Source: Gemmatimonadota bacterium
GTDB lineage: Bacteria > Latescibacterota > UBA2968 > UBA8231
Direction: 5' to 3'
Assembly (NCBI GenBank): GCA_026706505.1
Contig: JAPOYQ010000640.1
Span: 1-8,475, forward strand
Length of the DNA stretch: 8,475 nt
How positions within the stretch are numbered: position 1 is the first letter of the stretch; each line of letters starts with the position of its first letter. Both the position numbers and the translations under genes were made by a program. Positions 6,013 to 8,475 of the stretch are shown in pieces. The notes under the pieces were generated by a model, which did not search any database, was not told the origin of the DNA, and was given only the letters and a program-made list of their open reading frames with translations.

Positions 6013-7817
6013 GACGCCTCCTGTTGGTACCACTGCGCCTGCAGGGAAAACATGCGCGCGTATTCTCCACGGCGCTGCATCAGCTCGGCGTGCGTCCCCT
6101 CCTCCAGCACCCGGCCCTGGCTCAGGACCAAGATTCGGTCGGCCACCCGCGCCGAGGCCATGCGGTGCGAGACGAAGACCGCGGACTTGCCTTCGCTCAG
6201 GGCCAAAAATTGGCGAAAGACCTCCAACTCGGCGCGCGGATCGAGGGCCGCGGTCGGCTCGTCAAACACGAGGACTTGGGCGTCGCGGAAGTACGCGCGC
6301 GACAGGGCCAGCTTCTGCCACTGCCCGCGCGATAGATCCTGCCCGCCATCGAAGTAGCGGCCCAGCGTGGTGTCGTAGCGCTCAGCCAAGGACTCGATTA
6401 GCAGCGCACTGCCGCCCGCGGTTGCGGCCCGCTCCACCCGAGCCTGATTGGCGAGGGCTTCGGCCTGGCCATAGCCGATGTTTTCGCGCGCGGTGCGCTG
6501 GTATTGCACGAAGTCTTGGAAGACCGCAGCGCAGCGCTGGCGCAAGACCTGCGGGTCGATTTCGCGGCCATCCACTCCATTGTAGAGGACGCGCCCCGCG
6601 CTCGGCTGGTACAGTCCTAAGAGCAGCTTGATTAGGGTTGTCTTGCCGGCCCCGTTTTCGCCCACCAGCGCCAGCTTCTCGCCCGGCCTGATCCGCAGAT
6701 TGACCCCGTTGAGTACGAAAGGCCCGTCGCCATAGGCAAATCCCGCGTCCTCAATTGCGATTTCTAGCGGCGCGGCAGGCAGGGCTACTTGGCCTTGCGG
6801 CTCGGTGGGAGACTCAACAAAGTCACGCAAGTCGCGGATGTGGAGCGTTTGCTCAAAGACATCGCCCATTTGTCGCAGCAGTTGGAAAAGCGTGTTTTGG
6901 AAGCGCGTGATGGCCTCGGCAAGGGCGAAAAAGCCCCCCAAGGTCAGGGTGCCATAGGTGGCTTGGTAGAGCAAGATGACCAGCGATAAGAGCGCCGAAA
7001 TGATGCCGCTCAGCCGCCCGCCGAACATGTAGCGCTGCTGGCGCAGGGTCAGTCGCAGGCGCTGCTGGCGCAGCGTTTGCGCCACTTCCTCCCAAGTGCG
7101 GATGAGGATGTTTCCCAGCCCGTAGAGCCGGACTTCCTTGGCTGCATCGCGGTCGGTCATCAGCTCGACCAAGTACTCGGCGCGGCGCTGTTCGGGCGTT
7201 TGCTGGTGAAAGAGCGCGTAGATTTCGCGGCCGCGCCGAATTTGGGTGTAGAAAACCGGGGCCGTGCCCAAGAACAGCACTAGCGGGATCGACCAGTGCC
7301 CGGTGACAAACAGCGCGATTAGGGAGCACAGGACGACAAAACCTTCGAGCACGGCGGTGGCGTCGCGGAAGATGCCGTAGGCGCGGAAGTACGCGGCCTG
7401 CCGCGCCCGCTGCATGCGGTCGAAAAATTCTCGGCGTTCAAATGAGTCCAAACCCACGCCAGCCGCTCGGTCGAGGACTCGCTCTTGTAGCTTCCAGCTA
7501 GTCTGTTCCCGTATGGCCGCGGCCGCGTGTTCCTGCACCGCGTTCAGCACGGCTTCCAACATTTGCAAGCCCGCCAAGCCGGCCAGCAGGGGGACCACGG
7601 CGACGAACTGGTCCTCGCCTTGGCCGACAGCGGCGTGGACGGCATCGACGAGTTCCTTGATCAACAGAATGCGCCCAGCCGGCAGCAGGGCCGCTATGAA
7701 TCGCCCGCTGACGTTTAGGAGCATGGCCGTGGGTGCGCCACGCCACAGGATGCCGGCGAACCACATGAGGATCTGGCGCACTTCGCGGGGATGGATGTTG
7801 GGGGCGTTTTGATTCAC
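6009..7817 (-). CDS. ABC exporter half-transporter, fused TMD-NBD (first gene of pair)
   Basis: A 602-residue membrane ABC exporter subunit. The transmembrane domain spans about 1-325 with helices near 28-57, 71-95, 152-172, 174-192, 267-287 and 291-305. The ATPase domain shows A-loop Tyr362, Walker A GENGAGKT (386-393), Q-loop Gln434, signature LSRGQ followed by WQK (495-502), Walker B with Asp519-Glu520, D-loop AALD (523-526) and H-loop His551. All catalytic residues are present. The start is GTG 7817 with GGTGA seven bases upstream; an in-frame TGA farther upstream excludes a longer form. The stop codon overlaps the next gene's start (GTGA), so both subunits are probably made in equal amounts and pair as a heterodimer. 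The gene is divergent from the antiporter across a 135-bp spacer. The substrate is not evident. Confidence 0.95.
   Translation of the reverse strand: MNQNAPNIHPREVRQILMWFAGILWRGAPTAMLLNVSGRFIAALLPAGRILLIKELVDAVHAAVGQGEDQFVAVVPLLAGLAGLQMLEAVLNAVQEHAAAAIREQTSWKLQERVLDRAAGVGLDSFERREFFDRMQRARQAAYFRAYGIFRDATAVLEGFVVLCSLIALFVTGHWSIPLVLFLGTAPVFYTQIRRGREIYALFHQQTPEQRRAEYLVELMTDRDAAKEVRLYGLGNILIRTWEEVAQTLRQQRLRLTLRQQRYMFGGRLSGIISALLSLVILLYQATYGTLTLGGFFALAEAITRFQNTLFQLLRQMGDVFEQTLHIRDLRDFVESPTEPQGQVALPAAPLEIAIEDAGFAYGDGPFVLNGVNLRIRPGEKLALVGENGAGKTTLIKLLLGLYQPSAGRVLYNGVDGREIDPQVLRQRCAAVFQDFVQYQRTARENIGYGQAEALANQARVERAATAGGSALLIESLAERYDTTLGRYFDGGQDLSRGQWQKLALSRAYFRDAQVLVFDEPTAALDPRAELEVFRQFLALSEGKSAVFVSHRMASARVADRILVLSQGRVLEEGTHAELMQRRGEYARMFSLQAQWYQQEAS
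6010..6022 (-). promoter_or_regulatory. Ribosome-binding site and GTGA coupling junction of the ABC pair
   Basis: AGGAGG (6022-6017) sits inside the last codons of the first ABC gene (the Gln-Glu-Ala-Ser end), followed by CGTC and GTG (6012-6010). The TGA stop of the first gene (6011-6009) shares bases with that GTG. This settles the start of the second gene and implies translational coupling. Confidence 0.85.
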
Positions 7818-7860
7818 GTCTAAGTCACCGCCATTTCAATTAACGCACGAATGTGCACAA

Positions 7861-7943
7861 TCACCACCCCGAGTCTCTCAAGTGCGGTAGTATTCTTTTT
7901 TTTTTACTCTTGTATTATCAATTAAAGCAGTCACCACCCCGAG
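7861..7943. repeat. 13-bp direct repeat flanking an AT-rich segment in the divergent spacer
   Basis: TCACCACCCCGAG occurs at 7861-7873 and again at 7931-7943, exactly 70 bp apart, in the same orientation. The 57 bp between them is AT-rich with a run of ten T (7896-7905) and the candidate antiporter -10. TGCACAAT also occurs just before the first copy and at the start of the antiporter gene. The repeats could be paired operator sites around the promoter or the footprint of a past insertion. No inverted ends are visible in the 57 bp. Confidence 0.6.
7913..7918 (+). promoter_or_regulatory. Candidate -10 of the antiporter promoter
   Basis: TATTAT at 7913-7918 matches five of six positions of TATAAT, within an AT-rich stretch downstream of a T10 run. 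A start near 7925 would leave a leader of about 28 nt containing the second 13-bp repeat. No good -35 is seen; the T-run upstream might act as a curved or UP-like region. Confidence 0.28.
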
Positions 7944-7952
7944 ACGCCGCTC

Positions 7953-8475
7953 ATGCACAATGTAGCGCTCGATTTACTCATCTTGCTTGCCGGGATCTGG
8001 CTAGTGGCCGTGACCTTGCGGCCGCTGGGCCTGCCGACGGTGATGGGTGAATTGATCGTCGGGGTCTTGGTGGGGCCGGCGGTGTTCGGCTGGATTGAGC
8101 CGGACGAGGCCATCCAGTTGTTGGCCGAGATCGGCATCTTCTTTCTGATGTTCCACGCTGGGGTGGAGACCCAGCCCAACGAGTTTTTCGCCGCGCTCAA
8201 GCGCTCGTTGGGGGTGGCGATTGCCGGGGCCGCAGTGCCCTTTGCTGTCAGCTTTGCCGTCGCCCAATTCTTTGGGCTGGATCTTGCCGCCTCCGTCTTC
8301 GTGGGGCTGATCATTGGAACGGCTACCGCAGTTGTAATCACCCTAAAAAGCTTCAAGGACTTGGGGTTGACCGATACTCGCATTGCGCGGGTCGTCGTCG
8401 CTAGTTGCATCATCAACGACCTTTTGACCTTGATCTTTTTTAGTTTAGTGATCGGCGCACTCTCTGGCGGCACCT
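7953..8475 (+). CDS. Cation:proton antiporter (CPA superfamily, Kef/NapA-like), N-terminal part
   Basis: The gene is open to the right edge, giving 174 residues of what is usually a 400-residue or longer inner-membrane antiporter that exchanges Na+ or K+ for protons. About six hydrophobic spans are visible. Family features are LRPLGLPTVMGELIVGVLVGP (22-42, helix 1-2 region), FFLMFHAGVET (63-73), GTATAVVITLKSFKDLG (122-138, like the STAVV stretch of the unwound helix), and ASCIINDLLTLIFF (150-163). Asn155-Asp156 occupies the place of the ion-binding pair. The start is ATG 7953: an in-frame TAA at 7923 and no other start codon between exclude a longer form. Only GAG (7941-7943), inside the 13-bp repeat, resembles a ribosome-binding site. 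It is divergent from the ABC operon. Whether a C-terminal TrkA-N/RCK domain follows cannot be seen. Confidence 0.9.
   Translation, partial: MHNVALDLLILLAGIWLVAVTLRPLGLPTVMGELIVGVLVGPAVFGWIEPDEAIQLLAEIGIFFLMFHAGVETQPNEFFAALKRSLGVAIAGAAVPFAVSFAVAQFFGLDLAASVFVGLIIGTATAVVITLKSFKDLGLTDTRIARVVVASCIINDLLTLIFFSLVIGALSGGT

Noticed and set aside
4955..6070. A long (371-codon) minus-strand frame across the ABC genes
   Set aside because: It is a shifted-frame shadow of the second ABC gene: Arg/Ala/Pro/Gly-rich, with no domain. The real frame carries all ABC motifs.
5876..6631. A 251-codon plus-strand frame opposite the ABC pair
   Set aside because: Low-complexity Arg/Pro/Ala composition typical of antisense frames in GC-rich genes; it spans the junction of two certain genes.
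7845..7856. GCAC-GAAT-GTGC hairpin in the antiporter/ABC spacer
   Set aside because: A 4-bp stem is common by chance; no T-tract or repeat support.
7931..8473. A 180-codon minus-strand frame at the right edge
   Set aside because: It is antisense to the antiporter, whose frame shows membrane spans and family motifs; the antisense product is Lys/Ser/Thr/Pro-rich without pattern.

Overview
The window is about 8.5 kb of moderately GC-rich bacterial chromosome. Genes are tightly packed on both strands, GTG starts are common, and Shine-Dalgarno sites of the AGGAGG type are visible. There is no rRNA, tRNA, transposase, phage or CRISPR signature. The taxon cannot be named from the sequence. A LamG-type protein next to a short-chain dehydrogenase, and a csp/RRM pair, would fit an uncultured environmental Gram-negative lineage, but that is a guess.

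Layout. (1) At 2-477 (+) lies the decayed end of a LamG/concanavalin-like gene, with one in-frame stop and one frameshift. It is followed after 18 bp by an intact SDR oxidoreductase (496-1215, +). (2) Convergent to it is a minus-strand pair: a five-helix Yip1-family membrane protein (3292-2579), then a secreted class A beta-lactamase-fold serine hydrolase (2526-1270). (3) A 392-bp divergent intergenic region (3293-3684) holds a pseudoknot-shaped pair of interlocked inverted repeats just before the Yip1 start, and three GTAG-loop-CTAC units in the leader of a cold-shock gene. (4) On the plus strand come a CspA-family protein (3685-3894), a strong 14-bp-stem terminator, and an RRM RNA-binding protein (3964-4233) whose ribosome-binding site directly abuts the terminator U-tract. 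(5) On the minus strand are two fused TMD-NBD ABC exporter half-transporters (7817-6009 and 6012-4237) joined by a GTGA stop/start overlap, very likely one heterodimeric exporter. (6) A 135-bp divergent spacer carries a 13-bp direct repeat. It leads to a cation:proton antiporter of the CPA superfamily (7953-8475, +), cut by the window edge.

How the genes work together. The ABC pair is a clear operon and functional unit. The csp and RRM genes form a two-gene RNA-binding module separated by an attenuator-like terminator. The Yip1 protein and serine hydrolase may be co-transcribed, but no functional link is evident. The most interesting non-coding signals are the interlocked inverted repeats at 3305-3353, the repeated hairpins at 3566-3631, and the terminator/SD arrangement at 3903-3966. 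None of these matches a named element that I recognise.
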